64,000 bases of DNA from Albifimbria verrucaria (GCA_020081605.1 JAHREC010000011.1:3410001-3474000), one strand, 5' to 3'; numbered from the stretch's first letter, positions 10,577 through 23,102 are shown. Notes: generated from the letters alone by a model not told the origin. Made by a program: numbers and translations.

Positions 10577-12731
10577 TCATTCACTATCGCTATCTCCGAA
10601 AATTGCGCGTAGCACATCCTCGTGCGCCGCCTTGCCCTCTACTGCGTCGTTCTTGTCCGGGTTAACCTCAACCTCAGGTTTGGGTGCCTCGATAGCTCCG
10701 ACTGCAGGGCTTTCGCTCGTTCCTTGTGATCTACTTTGGCCTCCCTCTTCCATAAGGCCTGCACTAGGCTGCGAAGGGGCTCCTGGATCTGGGAAGCTCA
10801 TGGACGGCCAATCAGGTCCACGTCCACGTCGCGGCTCACTGTTCGCTTCGTTGTCTGGCTGCGAGTGCGCCGGCGCCATCACATTGAACCGCTTGCAGAG
10901 CAACCTCGTAGGATAAAAGTCCTCAGTTGATCGCGTCATCTGCCCAAACATTCCCATCTTGGCTGCTTCTTCGGCAGGATCTGTCATCTTTGGCTCCGGC
11001 TTCGAGACCAGATCGGCACTCGGGGTTGTGCTGTTGGATGCAGTGGACGTAGTCTTCGCCGTTGTGAACCTCGATGCCATAAACCCCGTCATGGGCTTGA
11101 AGATGCGGGCACAATTGTAGAACTCGGTCATCTCGCCCAGGAATTCGCCGTCCGACATACCAGGTGGTTTGCTTGGCATGGGCCGAGTACTATTTGCTTG
11201 GTGTTCAAGATAGGCCCTATAGCGGGCTTTCTTGGCCGCGTTGTCGGCATACGGACCTCCCGCACTTCTAGAAATCGCAGCTAGGGCAGTCTCGCGGTCC
11301 AGGCTGGGAACTCGACTCAACAGAGCCTGTTGTCCTTCCTCTTCAGACAGAGCGTGCCCATCTCCTATCTCACCACGAGCGGGCGGCAGGTCACTTCGAC
11401 CAGAAGCCGCAGCCAGCTTATCTCGCGCCGTGGAAGAAATGTAATCGAAAACCGACTTTCCTGGCAGCGACTTCTCCCCAAGAAGAGCGGCGCGCGACCT
11501 AGGATCAAGGGAAGATGCCTTTGCCGCGTCGGCTGTAGATATATAGTTTGAACTGCTGGCCTGGCCTGTTGATGTTTTTGCTGATTTCCATCCTTGGGGA
11601 ACAGATGGAGGGGCATACTTGGCTAGAGCAGCTGTCAGGTCTTCAATTTCTCTTGCAAGAACAAACCCATCGAGAGGTAGGCGTCCGTCGTGACAGCGCC
11701 GTAGGCTGTTTTTGGCTCGTGCTGTTTTGGGCACAAACGTTGGCGCATTCTTCAGAAGAGGGTTTGTGACAGCGGCCTTCTTCGTCTTCTTCTTTTGTCC
11801 CCTCCAATCACTCTGTTGTACCTGATCTTGGGCCCCATTTCATAAGGATCATCCTCGTCAGACCCGTTATCATTCAAGATCCCTACACCCATCCCCGTTT
11901 TGCCACTTCCTGGCTTGCTTCTACCGGTAGATAGCACAGAGGGTCGACCCTTCAGGCCGATCGGGAGGTCGTCTTCGTCATCATCGTTGTCGACATCACT
12001 TCGTCGCAGAGATGTAAGTCTGGCTTCCCTTGGTGTCCCAAGCCTTTCCGATCGGTCTTGCGATCGAATTGGATCATAGGCACGTTGTCTGGAGCGAAGA
12101 GATGCGTATCTCCACCATCGTGTACGTCGCCTGTCCGCATCTCTAGGCGAGCTTTCCTTCGAATCTTAGGCCCGATGCCCTGTCCATCTTTCCAGCCCAT
12201 CTTCCGGAGCAGTTTTAGACCCATAGTGTCGCCGGCAGCCCGGAAGAGCCCCATCAGGCCACCCGCCTTCAGTTCATCTTGGGTCGACGCGCCCAACCCA
12301 GCGAATGCTTGGGATGTTTGGATCTTCTGTGCTTCGGCGGCATCGGCCAAGTCTTCTTCGTCCATGTAATCCTCCGCTGTCCGCTGCGTAGTGGTGGCGG
12401 CATCTTTGCGACGATTGGCGCGACTGGAAACGAAGGTCGATGGTGTCCACCCTTCCTTGGACCCGACAGTGTTGAAATACCTGTGAAAACCGTCAGCTAC
12501 AATGGCCGATGAAATAGTTGACTAGAACGAATGCATACCCTGCGCTCCATCCACCGGTGAAGGCACCGTGCAAGCGCTTGCGCCCCTCTCATCCCTCACC
12601 TCCTGCTTCCATAGTGGAACGAATGAGCCGTCATCGCGAGCATCGGCTTCGTCTGGAAGCGGAGTGCCAAAGACGGCGTAAGGCGCGCTGCTGTCTGCCT
12701 CGAATGTAGAGCGGGACCGTTTGTAGGACAT
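10577..12731 (-). CDS. G-patch domain protein, GPATCH1/TGH-like spliceosomal factor
   Basis: Exon 1 is 12731-12539 and exon 2 is 12480-10577, with a 58-bp intron (donor GTATGC). The start MSYKRSRSTF is followed by the N-terminal GPATCH1 (DUF1604) block: YAVFGTPLPDE, SFVPLWKQEVRDERG, RKRLHGAFTGGWSAGYFNTV, GSKEGWTPSTFVSSR. A G-patch follows near residue 185 (LLRKMGWKDGQGIGPK). The C-terminal part has GEFLGEMTEFYNCARIFKPM and ends in an acidic tail (AIFGDSDSE). GPATCH1 proteins associate with the catalytic spliceosome and G-patches activate DEAH helicases; this role is inferred from family. Three one-base losses break the frame: GGGG at 12583-12586, GGG at 12037-12039 and AAAA at 11793-11796 (read on the coding strand). 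With them restored the model gives 699 aa. Confidence 0.88.
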
Positions 12732-14778
12732 GGGAGGTGAGCCATTCGATGACAGGCGGGATTGGACTGGCCCTCGGCGTGCGAAACGGGCTTTGGATCG
12801 ATGTCTAATGCTGAGGCACGTCGATACCAAAGCTACAAGTTGCCTGCGTTATCGATAAGGCTTATCACACCAGGAACAAGCCCTTGGCCGCTAAGGCAGG
12901 CACCTTGTCAAGACAGCTGTTTGTGACAGACCTCGCCATCGAGGTTGAGAGACATGCATGTATATGTGGGTTCTTTTGTAGCTATCTATTAATGCACAGA
13001 TTACTATAGGAAAGTCGTTCATCATTCAATATCGAGAGATGCGTCATTGCAAGGCAACCAATTGGTGCTATTAGCAACTCCTAGAGCGATGTACCGCCCA
13101 GCTATATGGCTGCTGTCCATTGCCTGGGTGATGCAGAGCTTACCCACTACTTGGTTCCAAGAAGGCCCCAAATATCTTATCAATGGGGCCAGCTAGTATA
13201 GTGTGACAACCTTACCATGCGGACAGGCCAGCATGTGGCACCTGGAGAGAGTAAGCAAACAAACTGGCTCTGACTCCGGAGGAAAAGGCAATTGTAAGGC
13301 ATGTCTGACCTTACATCAATCAGGCTGGGACATAGTGACCCGAGATGAGCCAGACCAGAGAACCTTAGGACTGGCGGCTTACACCCGAGCTTCGGCAAGC
13401 TGCAGCATTATGAATGTTACGTTGACAGATATTAAACCTAGTAGGGGTCTACATTTTCGCAAATATCTGGTAGTTCCTTAGGCAGGCTTCATCTCGTCTG
13501 AGGAAATGAGGTGTGTTGATTGATCACCAACAAGTGGGGAGTGATTCTCAATTGTGCATCGGCGCAAATTGCATGTAACGCAACCGGATGCCGCCGTCAG
13601 GTTAACGGGCGCAAACTAAATGGCCTTGATGGGTGATGAATGCAGATCAAGTACCCCAGGAGGAAGTTATCAAGGGCAGAACGAGATCTAGTCGTATAGT
13701 GATAGCTTTAGCTTGGTTAGCACCTTGGCCTTCACGATCTAGCTACAAGGCCTCAAGCACAGCTCCGCCTCGGACGGATCCAGGTCCCGGAAGAGGGACG
13801 AGGTTACGTATTTCTTCTCGTTAGCCTGGGTTTTGTGAGACCAGCCAACAACGGATAACCAGGCTGGGCATTAGGTATCCGAGGTAATAAACGGGGAAGC
13901 ACACGCTTTGTCTCACTGTGGATTGGCTTGGTGCGCTTGGTGGCACCCCTAGAGCTCAGTAGAGAGTAGCACCACCGGAGAGACTCGTCGCTAGGGGTGA
14001 AGCAGTGACGACAGTCGCATGGCAAGAGTCCGCTTCCGTACATCGACTGTAGGTGCAATGCGCCTTGTTTGGATAAGTTCGTGAGGGAGTCTGCAGCGCT
14101 GGCCCAGTTCAGGGAGGCACCAACCTCTTTCTCGCTACTCGCGCTTTTTCTTTCTTCTTTTCTTTTTTCTTTCCTTTTTTCCCCATTCCCTTGTCACGAC
14201 CAGCGCTGCCTCGACCCGTCGGCCAATTTCATATTATTGCTTCGTATCTCCCGCTCCGTGGGCCGTCCTTGTCTTTACAGGAAACGAGGCGTCATTCTAA
14301 CCCACTGCGTCTGTCCTGTAGGTACCCCGTCCGGGGTGGGATAGTGTCGAAAAGGCACTCGACCTGGATATAGGCGGCCAGTGCAGTGCGGGCAGAGGTA
14401 CAGGTACCGGCGCACTACATGCGCATCTAGCATGTGCACCTCCATCCCGTCATCCATATCCATCCATCCACCCAGCCCATCGCATCCATCCGTCAGTCAA
14501 TCCGTCAATCAGCCAGCCAGCCAGCCAGCCAGCAGTCCACCACCAAGCCTGCTGTACCTGTATGCCACCAGGGCCTGGTCTTCGCTCGCACCCCTGCCTT
14601 AAGCTGGGTTGCATGTTTTCCTTGATTGATCGCTGACCATCTTCTTCCTCCTCGCCTTGTCCTCTCTCGCTGCTCTCTGCATGCGACAAACCTCTGTCCG
14701 GCAGAGACAAGCAGTTCAAGACGGAGATTCCCTCCCAAAGAGCACATCGTCTCCGCTGTGCCTTTGCCAGCCGTAGCC
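12732..14778. other. Long intergenic region with C/T-rich and CAGC-type simple repeats
   Basis: This is shared upstream DNA of the divergent GPATCH1-like (minus) and Kin1-like (plus) genes. The last 700 bases before the kinase ATG hold a C/T-rich tract (14130-14185), CATCCATC-type repeats (14450-14490) and a CAGC run (14511-14532), typical of a long fungal 5' leader. No coding gene is supported. Confidence 0.5.
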
Positions 14779-17700
14779 ATGGCCACAGCTACCTCTACCT
14801 CGCAAGGCTCCGATCTCCCGCACGCCTCCCCTCGCGAGGGCCCCGACCCGGTCTTTTTCCACCCGCACCAGGCCCCTCCTGCTAACATCTCCGCTGGCGC
14901 TGCTGCTGCTGCTGCCACTGCTGGCCCTGGCGCTCTTGCTCCTGGCGCCCCTACAGCTGCTAATGCTGCATCCAACTCGCATCACAACCACCATCACCAC
15001 CGCCAGTCTCATCACCACCGTCGCCACTCCTCATCGGCCCGCCCAATTCAGGACGTCCTCCCCAAGATGATTACGAGACGTCGCATCTAGCATCCCAGCG
15101 TAAGCGAAGCTCGAGCAGAGACCGGCCAGCCCCCTCCAGGGGCGCAGACTCCACGCGCCCTGTTCGCAAGAGCAGCACCCGTTCCAGCAATCACCACCAC
15201 TCCCATCACCACCACCACTCCAACCAAGCAGACATGCCGTCCGCTGCCTCCGCCTCCGCTCGCAACCCCAGTCCTTCGGCTGCCTCGCATGCCGTCAGCG
15301 ATGCTCCCACCGCCTCCACCGCCAAGCAGGCCAAGTCGAGGACTACCATTCCCACCCAGTCCGGCAAATGGATTCTGGGGAAGACCATCGGTGCCGGCAG
15401 TATGGGCAAGGTGAAGCTTGCCCGTAAAGAGGACGGTAGTGAGCAGGTTCGTCATCACCCTCCCGAGCTGCACTCTTGCTATGCGTGCACCGCTAACCGC
15501 TCCGTTTCGCTAGGTCGCCTGTAAAATCATCCCCGCGGCTCGACCGACGACGGCCACCAGACCCGAGCTGAAAAGGAACGAGCCGACCAGTCTAAGGAAA
15601 TCCGTACCGCCCGTGAAGCTGCCATCGTCACCCTCCTGAACCATCCCCACATCTGTGGCCTACGAGATGTCGTGCGAACCAACTATCACTGGTATATGCT
15701 ATTTGAGTTCGTCAATGGCGGTCAAATGCTTGATTATATCATATCCCATGGCAAACTTAAGGAGAAGCAGGCCCGCAAGTTCTGTCGTCAGATTGCGAGT
15801 GCCCTGGACTACTGCCACAGAAACAGCATCGTTCATCGTGATTTGAAGATCGAGAACATCCTTATTAGCAAGACGGGCGACATCAAGATTATTGATTTCG
15901 GCCTTAGCAACCTCTTTGCCCCAAAGGGCCACTTGAAAACATTCTGCGGCAGTCTTTACTTTGCTGCTCCCGAACTCCTACAAGCGAAAGCGTACACTGG
16001 CCCCGAAGTGGACGTATGGAGCTTCGGCATCGTCCTCTACGTTTTAGTATGTGGAAAGGTGCCATTCGACGATCAGAGCATGCCAGCACTTCACGCCAAG
16101 ATCAAGAAGGGTGTCGTGGACTACCCGCCCTCCATATCTACCGGTAAGCACTCCTTGTCCAGCTAAGTCTTTCCGCGGTCTGCTAACAAACTACCACAGA
16201 TTGTAAGCACCTTCTATCGAGGATGCTTGTGACCGATCCAAAGCAGCGTGCAACCATGCAGGAAGTGATAAACCATCCCTGGATGGTGAAAGGCTTCAAT
16301 GGCCCTCCCGAAAACTACCTTCCCTCGAGGGAGCCTCTGTCCACCCTGCTCGATCCCGAGGTCATCCACGCTATGCAAGGTTTCAACTTCGGCTCTCCAG
16401 AGAGCATCAAGGCGCAACTTCTCAGCATAATTGAGTCCGAGGACTACCAGCGTGCTGTGAAGCTGTACCAGCGGGAGAGGGATCTCCTCCCACCTAACCG
16501 TGACGCCGAGAAAAGAGAGGATTTGGTTTCGACTTTTACAAGCGCAGAAACTCCGGCAGCAGCCGAGACAACTTGACTGCTCCTAGCGCAGAGGCTCTGC
16601 AGATTGGAAATGACCCGCTCAACGCCTTCAGTCCGCTCTTGTCCATCTACTATCTTGTAAAGGAGAAGCAAGACCGTGATAGGATTGACAAGGTCCCGAC
16701 TCCGACGGCAGCAACGCGTGAAAAGGAGCGTGAGAAGGAACGTGAGAAAGAAAAGGACAAGGAGAGGGAGAGGGAGCGTGAACGTGAGCGCGAGCGTGAG
16801 AAGGACAAGGAGAGAGAAAGAGAGCGACTCAGGGAGAAGGAGCGCGATATTGAGAAGGAACTTGGCGTGGCTCCTGAGCTGGCCGCCCCTCAGGCCGCTC
16901 ACACTAACTCAGGTGCCTTCGAGATGCCAGGCGAGAAGCCGACTGGCGGTCGAACAAGACCGCGCGCCCGTACCCATGGCGAGGATGACGCACCAGAAAT
17001 TGCGAGGCCAGCACCACCTCCTGCGCCCGAAACCAAGGTTGAGCAATTCCAAAGAAGGAGGGCACCGCCGCTGGTATTCTGCGGCGGTTCAGCACACGCA
17101 GGCGTAAGGAGCCGGAGCGATTGGATAAGGATCGCTCTCATCCCCTGTCGTCCAGGTTCACTCGCCTCCAGACACGGCACCTTTGACGACAAGAAAGAGC
17201 TTTAGCATCCGCCGCGGTCGCCGCGACGCCGATGAACGTCCGGGATCAAGCTTCCGCTCTGGCAGCAGCCAACGACAGCATGGCGATCTCCTCAGCCCGC
17301 CCATGACGTCTGCGGGCGATGGCAGAGACTCCAGGAGGTCGGGTTCCGGGCTCGGGAGATCAACGAGCGTCAACTCGGCCGAGCTCCGACGGCGTGGCTC
17401 TGGCAGGCTTGCCAAGGAGCCTCCGGCTACGAGTGGATCGGATCAGTCCGTCCTCAACGAGCAGCCGCTGGCGGCACAACGGACACACGGCCACTCTCGC
17501 TCGGTGTCCATGAGGGCCAAATCACTGGGACACGCGCGGCGAGAAAGCATTCAGCGTCGTCGACTGCAGAGGAGGCAGCTCAGGAAGCCAATGTTCCAGA
17601 GGAAACGGACATGGAGCAGGAGCAAAGCGGCGTATCAACGGACCGCCTCGACAGTTCCGACCTGGCTAAGCCGGTGTATCTCAAGGGACTGTTTAGCGTT

Positions 17701-18248
17701 TCTACAACGTCCACGAAGTCGGTGCCAGCAATCCGGGCCGACATCCGGCGGGTACTCAAGCAGTTGAACGTTGAGTTTACGGAGATCAAGGGCGGCTTTA
17801 GCTGTAGACACGCGCCAAGCATCGACCTGAACAGGGTCCAGGACCTGCCTAGCAGTCCCGGCGCGGGCCCCGGCCATCGGCGACGGTTTAGTTTCGGGGG
17901 CCGTAAGCGTGGAGACGAACGCGATCGTGATGACTTCCGCGATATGGAGCGTCAGCCTAATACGCCGCGAACCCCGGACGAGCAGAGCGGGACCGCAGCT
18001 ACTCCAACTCGGAAACCTCGGTGGACAGCATTCCTCAAAGGAACGGCGGGTCCTCGAGGCGCATACCAGGCGAGACCAGCACACACGTGCAGAGCGACCT
18101 GGGTGGCAGCATGGTTCTGGAGTTTGAGATTTTCATTGTCAAGGTGCCTCTTCTGTCACTTCACGGCATTCAGTTCAAGCGGATGACGGGCAACACGTGG
18201 CAGTTCAAGAACATGGCCGACCAAATCTTGAAGGAGCTGAGGCTCTGA
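14779..18248 (+). CDS. kin1: Kin1/MARK-family serine/threonine protein kinase with KA1 domain
   Basis: Three exons: 14779-15446, 15514-16143 and 16200-18248, with introns of 67 and 56 bp. After a His/Ser-rich leader the kinase domain starts at about residue 190. Motifs seen are [10 protein letters not shown] (Gly loop), VACKII (catalytic Lys, just after intron 1), HRDLKIENI (catalytic loop), DFGLSN, activation loop [12 protein letters not shown] and [14 protein letters not shown] strongly charged EKERE-type stretch (about 16720-16865) could form a coiled coil or single helix. Basic Ser-rich segments follow. The end is a KA1 membrane-binding domain ([20 protein letters not shown], ending LKEL). 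Kin1 kinases act in polarity, exocytosis and septation at the cell cortex. One-base losses break the frame at 15042-15044, 15531-15534 and 16511-16514, with further breaks near 17030, 17140, 17560 and 17990. Confidence 0.92.
15447..15513 (+). other. Kinase intron 1
   Basis: The donor is GTTCGT after GAGCAG. CTAAC and the acceptor CTAG precede GTCGCCTGTAAA. The splice restores the kinase VACK motif directly after the glycine-rich loop exon. Confidence 0.85.
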
Positions 18249-19412
18249 GGATCTACAGAGGAGCTTCGGGGCGGCATTCGTCCCGTTGCTTGGGGCCAGA
18301 GGGTCTGACAGTTGGCTGAGGACAAGGGAGGAGCAGGCAAGGGGAGGATACGCGGTAGGGGCGGTTATCTAGCTTTCAGGGCTCATGGGTTTTTCACATT
18401 CTCGGCCAAGCAACAGTGGTAACAAGGGCATCGTGTTTGGATAAGACATGTTGAGCGTTCAAGTAGTGGTGTTATTCCATTCGACACAGCGGCGGCAGCA
18501 GACATAGAGCAAGTAAATTGGTAATTAACCTTAACTAGTTGAATTAATGAAAAGAGTGGCAGGGCTGGGCCAGATGGTGTTGTTGAGCACGCACGCACGT
18601 ACGCACGCACGCGCCATGTCGGATATTTCCCACGTGAGAGACAGGCATAGCTGTGGCTGGAGCTGTTGCTGGAGCTGTTGCTGGAGCTGTTGCTGGAGCT
18701 GTTGCTGTAACTTGGGAAGGCCCATTGTCGATGGAGTCGCAGCTCGGCTGAGTCAAGTCAATCTAGATTAGGCTCAAGGCTGGAGGTGATTGGGCTCGGA
18801 CGGTTCGCTGGCTGGCCTGCAACCCGCACAAAGTACAGAGTACAGAGTACCGGTACCCCAGACGCAGGCAGAGGGCGCTGAAGGGTTACGTCTGAAGCGC
18901 GCCTGGCATGGCCTGGGACGCAGGTTCCGAGACCCCACGTCGAGGTACCCGTCGACTCGCTAACGGGGCGCCGGTAGCCTGGCCGCACAATTTGGCGTGC
19001 AGAGGTACCTGTGTCGCATTAGCCCGAGCAAGCCAACCTGGTTGTGTGCTCGTGCTGGACGGCTACAGGCGGTGGGTGGAGCGCATCGAGGGACCTGCTT
19101 AGTAGCCTCACGCAAACCTGTCTTTGACTTTCTTACCTCGCTATGCCATGCCATTGCCTTAACCTCGGTGCCTCTCCTTCAACCTCCAACGCCCCGACCG
19201 TTGCACTCCCCATCTCTCGGCGCTGCGCACCCGGCCTCTTCGCATCCTCCCTGCTCTCTTCTTCCCTCACCCGCCCGCTGTCCGCCGATCGCGTGTCCGG
19301 AAGGGGTTTCAAGGGCACAAGTAGCGCACGCGCACATCACGCCCACACCACACACACCGAGCGAAACCGCCCCCTCGACCAAAGACCGATCCAGGAGTAG
19401 CCATCGCCCAAC
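18249..19412. other. Intergenic with minisatellite and microsatellite
   Basis: This is the 3' flank of the kinase and promoter of the CNOT9 gene. It contains an ACGC-type microsatellite (about 18588-18611) and a 12-bp minisatellite (18659-18706). A perfect TGAGTCA sits at 18749-18755, but this 7-mer is expected about eight times by chance in a window this size. No gene is seen. Confidence 0.5.
18659..18706 (+). repeat. 12-bp minisatellite, GGAGCTGTTGCT, about four copies
   Basis: Four consecutive copies of GGAGCTGTTGCT run without mismatch, flanked by a diverged copy (AGCTGTGGCT). The unit length is a multiple of three and it lies between two genes, not inside one. Confidence 0.85.
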
Positions 19413-19598
19413 ATGATGCCGTCGGCGCACGTCTACAGTCATCATCAGTTCAATCCTCAGGGTGACTCGTCATGGATGCACCAGCAGCCCTCCCACCACC
19501 AGCACGCACAGCAGGCCGCCGCCGCCGTCTCTGCAGCCCAACACCAACAACAGCAGCAGGCTCAGCAGCAACAGCAACAGCAGGCTCAGCAACAACAA

Positions 19599-19632
<34 letters not shown>

Positions 19633-20738
19633 TTAACCGCATGGCTGGCGCGCACGCTGGCGTTGGATCCTTGGCCGCTCATGCCCAGGATGCTGGACAC
19701 GAGAACATCTCGGAGGACAACCGGAGGACGATGGCCTATATTGCAGACCTGCTCAACGAGAACACCCGCGAGGCTGCTCTGCTTGAACTCAGCAAGAAGC
19801 GAGAACAAGTCCCAGAGCTTGCCTTGATTCTGTGGCACTCCTTTGGTACGTCAATAGTGGCTGCCCGCGGCCCAAGTAGTACAGCTGTTAACTCCATCCA
19901 GGCGTCATGACGTCCCTCCTCCAGGAGATCATCTCCGTCTATACCCTTCTGAATCCCTCGCAGCTGACTGCCGCTGCCTCGAATCGGGTTTGCAACGCGC
20001 TCGCTCTGTTGCAGTGTGTGGCTTCGCACAATGACACCAGGACCCTCTTCCTCAACGGTATGATCAGATATCCATCGACCAACTCCGCCATTCCTGGACT
20101 AATGCACCCTCTGCAGCCCATATTCCCCTCTTCCTTTACTCCTTCCTCAACACGACGTCAAAGTCGCGACCCTTCGAGTATCTTCGATTGACCAGCCTCG
20201 GCGTTATTGGTGCTCTGGTCAAGAACGACTCATCCGAAGTTATCAACTTCCTCTTGACCACCGAGATCATCCCTCTCTGCCTGCGAATCATGGAGACGGG
20301 TTCCGAACTTAGTAAGACGGTGGCCATCTTCATTGTCCAGAAGATTCTGCTTGATGACAACGGCCTCAACTACATCTGCGCTACGTACGAGCGCTTCTAC
20401 GCCGTGGGAACTGTTCTGAGCAACATGGTGGCTCAGCTGGTTGAGTCCCAGACCGCTCGTCTCCTCAAGCATGTTGTCAGGTGCTTCTTGAGGTATGTTT
20501 CCAATCTACGGGTGCTTCCGTGCTTGGGCTGTGCTAACGAATCGTGATTTGCAGGCTAAGCGATAATGCTCGCGCTCGCGAAGCACTTCGCCAGTGCTTG
20601 CCGGAGCCTCTGCGTGACGCTACCTTTTCATCCGTCCTTCGGGATGATGCCGCCACAAAGAGGTGTCTCGCGCAGCTCTTGATCAACCTTTCCGACAACG
20701 TGGTTGATCCCAACTCGGCCAATGTCGCCAACATGTGA
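19413..20738 (+). CDS. CCR4-NOT complex subunit CNOT9/Rcd1 (Caf40)
   Basis: Four exons: 19413-19845, 19902-20057, 20117-20492 and 20555-20738, with introns of 56, 59 and 62 bp. The product is 382 aa and the frame is intact. The N-terminal 90 residues are His/Gln-rich with an almost uninterrupted polyglutamine tract. The conserved Rcd1 armadillo domain starts at [20 protein letters not shown] and includes [44 protein letters not shown] and LIVQ-like repeats to [19 protein letters not shown]9 is a scaffold of the CCR4-NOT deadenylase that contacts RNA-binding proteins and so controls mRNA decay. The fission yeast orthologue is needed for nitrogen-starvation-induced sexual development. Confidence 0.95.
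19544..19632 (+). repeat. Polyglutamine-coding CAG/CAA repeat
   Basis: Mixed CAA and CAG codons encode runs of Q separated by single alanines, ending in about 15 consecutive Q inside exon 1 of the CNOT9 gene. The last eight or so codons are pure CAG, the part most likely to vary in length. Confidence 0.9.
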
Positions 20739-21981
20739 AGTTGACCGACGAGACTTTGAGGCTACACACGATACTTTTTGCATTGATTCGGCGATCATGG
20801 AGGACGGGGCGATCATTGATTCATTTCACGGCATCTTATTGGGGAAAAAATACAGGCAGCTGGCAAAAAGTATTCTGATTGTCGATACCCAAAATTTCGC
20901 TCTGAGACCTTCTAGGAAGGCATCTCACCCGCCCTGTGTTGTTGCCATAGGGCGGTGCTAGCGTACGCCCTGCCTAGGGACTATTGCTTTAAACGCTAGG
21001 AGCAAGGATAGTTGTATACCTCGGGAGTTAGCTGACGAGCAGCCTCGGCCATCGAATTGTTGTCTCTTGGGGATCTATTGCGGTTTGCACATTTATTCTC
21101 TTCCCTCTGGTTTTAGAAGGAGCAGGTCGATGATTGTGTTTGGCCAGTATTTTATGAGGGGTCAGCAGCTTTCCCGAAGCGACAAGTCTCAAACGTTCTC
21201 TGCAGACCAGACGGCCATCCGAGCTGAGCGGCTAAGGGTGTTCACTGAGCCTATCAGTTCCCGGACCCGGCCGTCTAGCAGTGACGCGTTTAAGAGGCAG
21301 AGTGATGGAGTCCGCCCGGCTCGTGGCATGGGCGGGCACCTGAGGAGGCAGGGGAGATGGGTTTTGGGGAGGCGGTGCGGCATGGTATTCGGCGGTGTTA
21401 ACTTCGGTTTAGCATGAGATCTTTTTGACATTGTATTATATCAAGAGGTAGCTGCATGGACAGAGGAATGTACTTTTATATTATACAGCTGGCGTAATTT
21501 GGTGTTTTGCTATTACGAGTTATCTGTCACGCTGTAAGTTAGTGAGATGATTTTGCTTCTTGTGAGCTCCTAGGTAGTAGGTATACAATACAGTTACATG
21601 GGAACACGAAAACCACCACTTGGAAAGCACATGGTCATGTTGCCAGTCATGAAGCAGTTAATATCACGTATAAACGTTGTATTCTAGAGTATGACACGCA
21701 TATAGGGTAGATCACCAATGCAGCTCCGAGTAGCCAAGCCAGAGCGAAGCCATCTGACAACGTTCACGACAGTGCTTATGTCTGCTTATGCGTTCATTTT
21801 TACTTTATTCATTTAAATCTCGTGCCCAAAGACTATCGAGATTCTTCAACTACGAACGATGTCGTTGTTCCGTAGAGGTCGAGGATACAGCTATACAGCC
21901 CATCGACTCTCCAGTTTCCAATCAACGCCCAGTCAATACGTTTAAACCAATACACCAGCTCTCAAACATCTATATCTCTGT
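20739..21981. other. Intergenic between converging genes, no gene seen
   Basis: The CNOT9 gene and the glutathione transferase gene converge here. The sequence is AT-richer toward 21430-21980. The 116-codon plus-strand frame at 21067-21417 is composition-driven and has no domain. Confidence 0.45.
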
Positions 21982-23102
21982 CTAGGGTGACACATACTTG
22001 TACCCGTACTGCTCCTTGGCCTGGTCGACAATCTTCTTCAGCTCTGCGTTAGCCTTGACCGTCTCCTCGTCGGGCTCGGCGAGCAGCGAGAATTTGCCGG
22101 CAGAGGGGATGGCAAGACCACGCTTGACGGCTGGGCGCTCAGCGGAGCGGCGGAACCAGGCATCGACGTGGGGAATTGAGCCGCCAGGTCGATGGTGGTG
22201 GCGGGCACGCTGTTGACCCAGCCAAGCAGCGAGATGTCAGCGATGCTGAACTTGCCGCGGCCGGGGCCAACAATGAAATCGCGGTCGGCGAGGTGAGAGT
22301 TCAGGATACCATACAAACGCTCCGTCTCGCCGACGTAGCGCTGGATGCCCCAGGGAATCTTCTCCTTGGCGGCTCGAAGGAAGTGGTTGGCCTGTCCTTG
22401 CCTGATAGAGGAGAGACAATTGTCAGTGTCTTCGCGAAACCAATGGCCTTGATAGAGCATGGGAAGAGCTTACATGGGACCGACACCGCCGTGCTGCCAG
22501 CCAATCCAGGCCTCAGCGCGGGTGTAGTCGTTGTCGTCAATTGCAAAGGAAAAGCGGTTTTCCGTATCGTACCGGCGCGTCAGGTAGCTGAGGATGGCGT
22601 TACCCTCGAAGACGGCCAGACCATCGTTGTCATGGTCGACGATGGCCGGGATGCGACCGTTGGGGTTGACGGCAATGAACCAGGGCTCCTTCTGGATGTT
22701 CTGGCCAATGTGGATGGACTGCGTGGTATACTCGAGGCCGTAGGCGTCCTTGAGCTCCTCGAGCAGGATGGAGGCCTTGTAGCCATTGGGCGTGCTGAAC
22801 GTGAGCAGCTCAATGCCCTTCTTGGCGATGAGGCCGGTTGGTCGAGACATTTCTGGGTCTGAGCTTTGTTGGGTGCTGCTGCCGGCGCTGGCGTTGTTAC
22901 CTGAACTCTGAGACGAAGAGAAGCGGACGTGTCGCGTGCTGAAGCTTCGTCCAGAGACAATTGCTACGGACGATGTCGCGAAGCGTGGAGTAGGGGAAGA
23001 TTGTGAGCGAAGAAAGCAAGCCTGATGGTGATGGTGATGGTTCAAACTTCGCACAGCTCTGGCGCTGAGCTGCGCGAACACGCGACTATTTACGGGCAGC
23101 AT
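21982..23102 (-). CDS. Glutathione S-transferase, Ure2-like, with possible mitochondrial presequence
   Basis: Exon 1 runs from the start to 22474 and exon 2 is 22401-21982, with a 72-bp intron (donor GTAAGC, acceptor CTATCAG). The core starting at ATG 22850 (MSRPTGLIAKKGIELLTF) has the thioredoxin-like GST N-domain (STPNGYKASILLEELKDAYG, NPNGRIPAIVDHD, FEGNAILSYLTRRYD). The helical C-domain contains KFSIADISLLGWV, and the core is about 265 aa. The family conjugates or reduces substrates with glutathione; many Ure2-like members act in stress defence. An in-frame ATG at 23102 adds 84 residues rich in Arg, Ser and His with almost no acids (RSFSTRHVRFSS), which resembles a mitochondrial targeting sequence. 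One base is missing in GGGG at 22170-22173 (C run on the coding strand); restoring it gives a C-terminus ending YGYKYVSP. Confidence 0.9.

Noticed and set aside
18749..18755. Perfect TGAGTCA upstream of the CNOT9 gene as a CPC1 target site
   Set aside because: This 7-mer is expected about eight times by chance in the window, and no extended symmetry or known link supports it.
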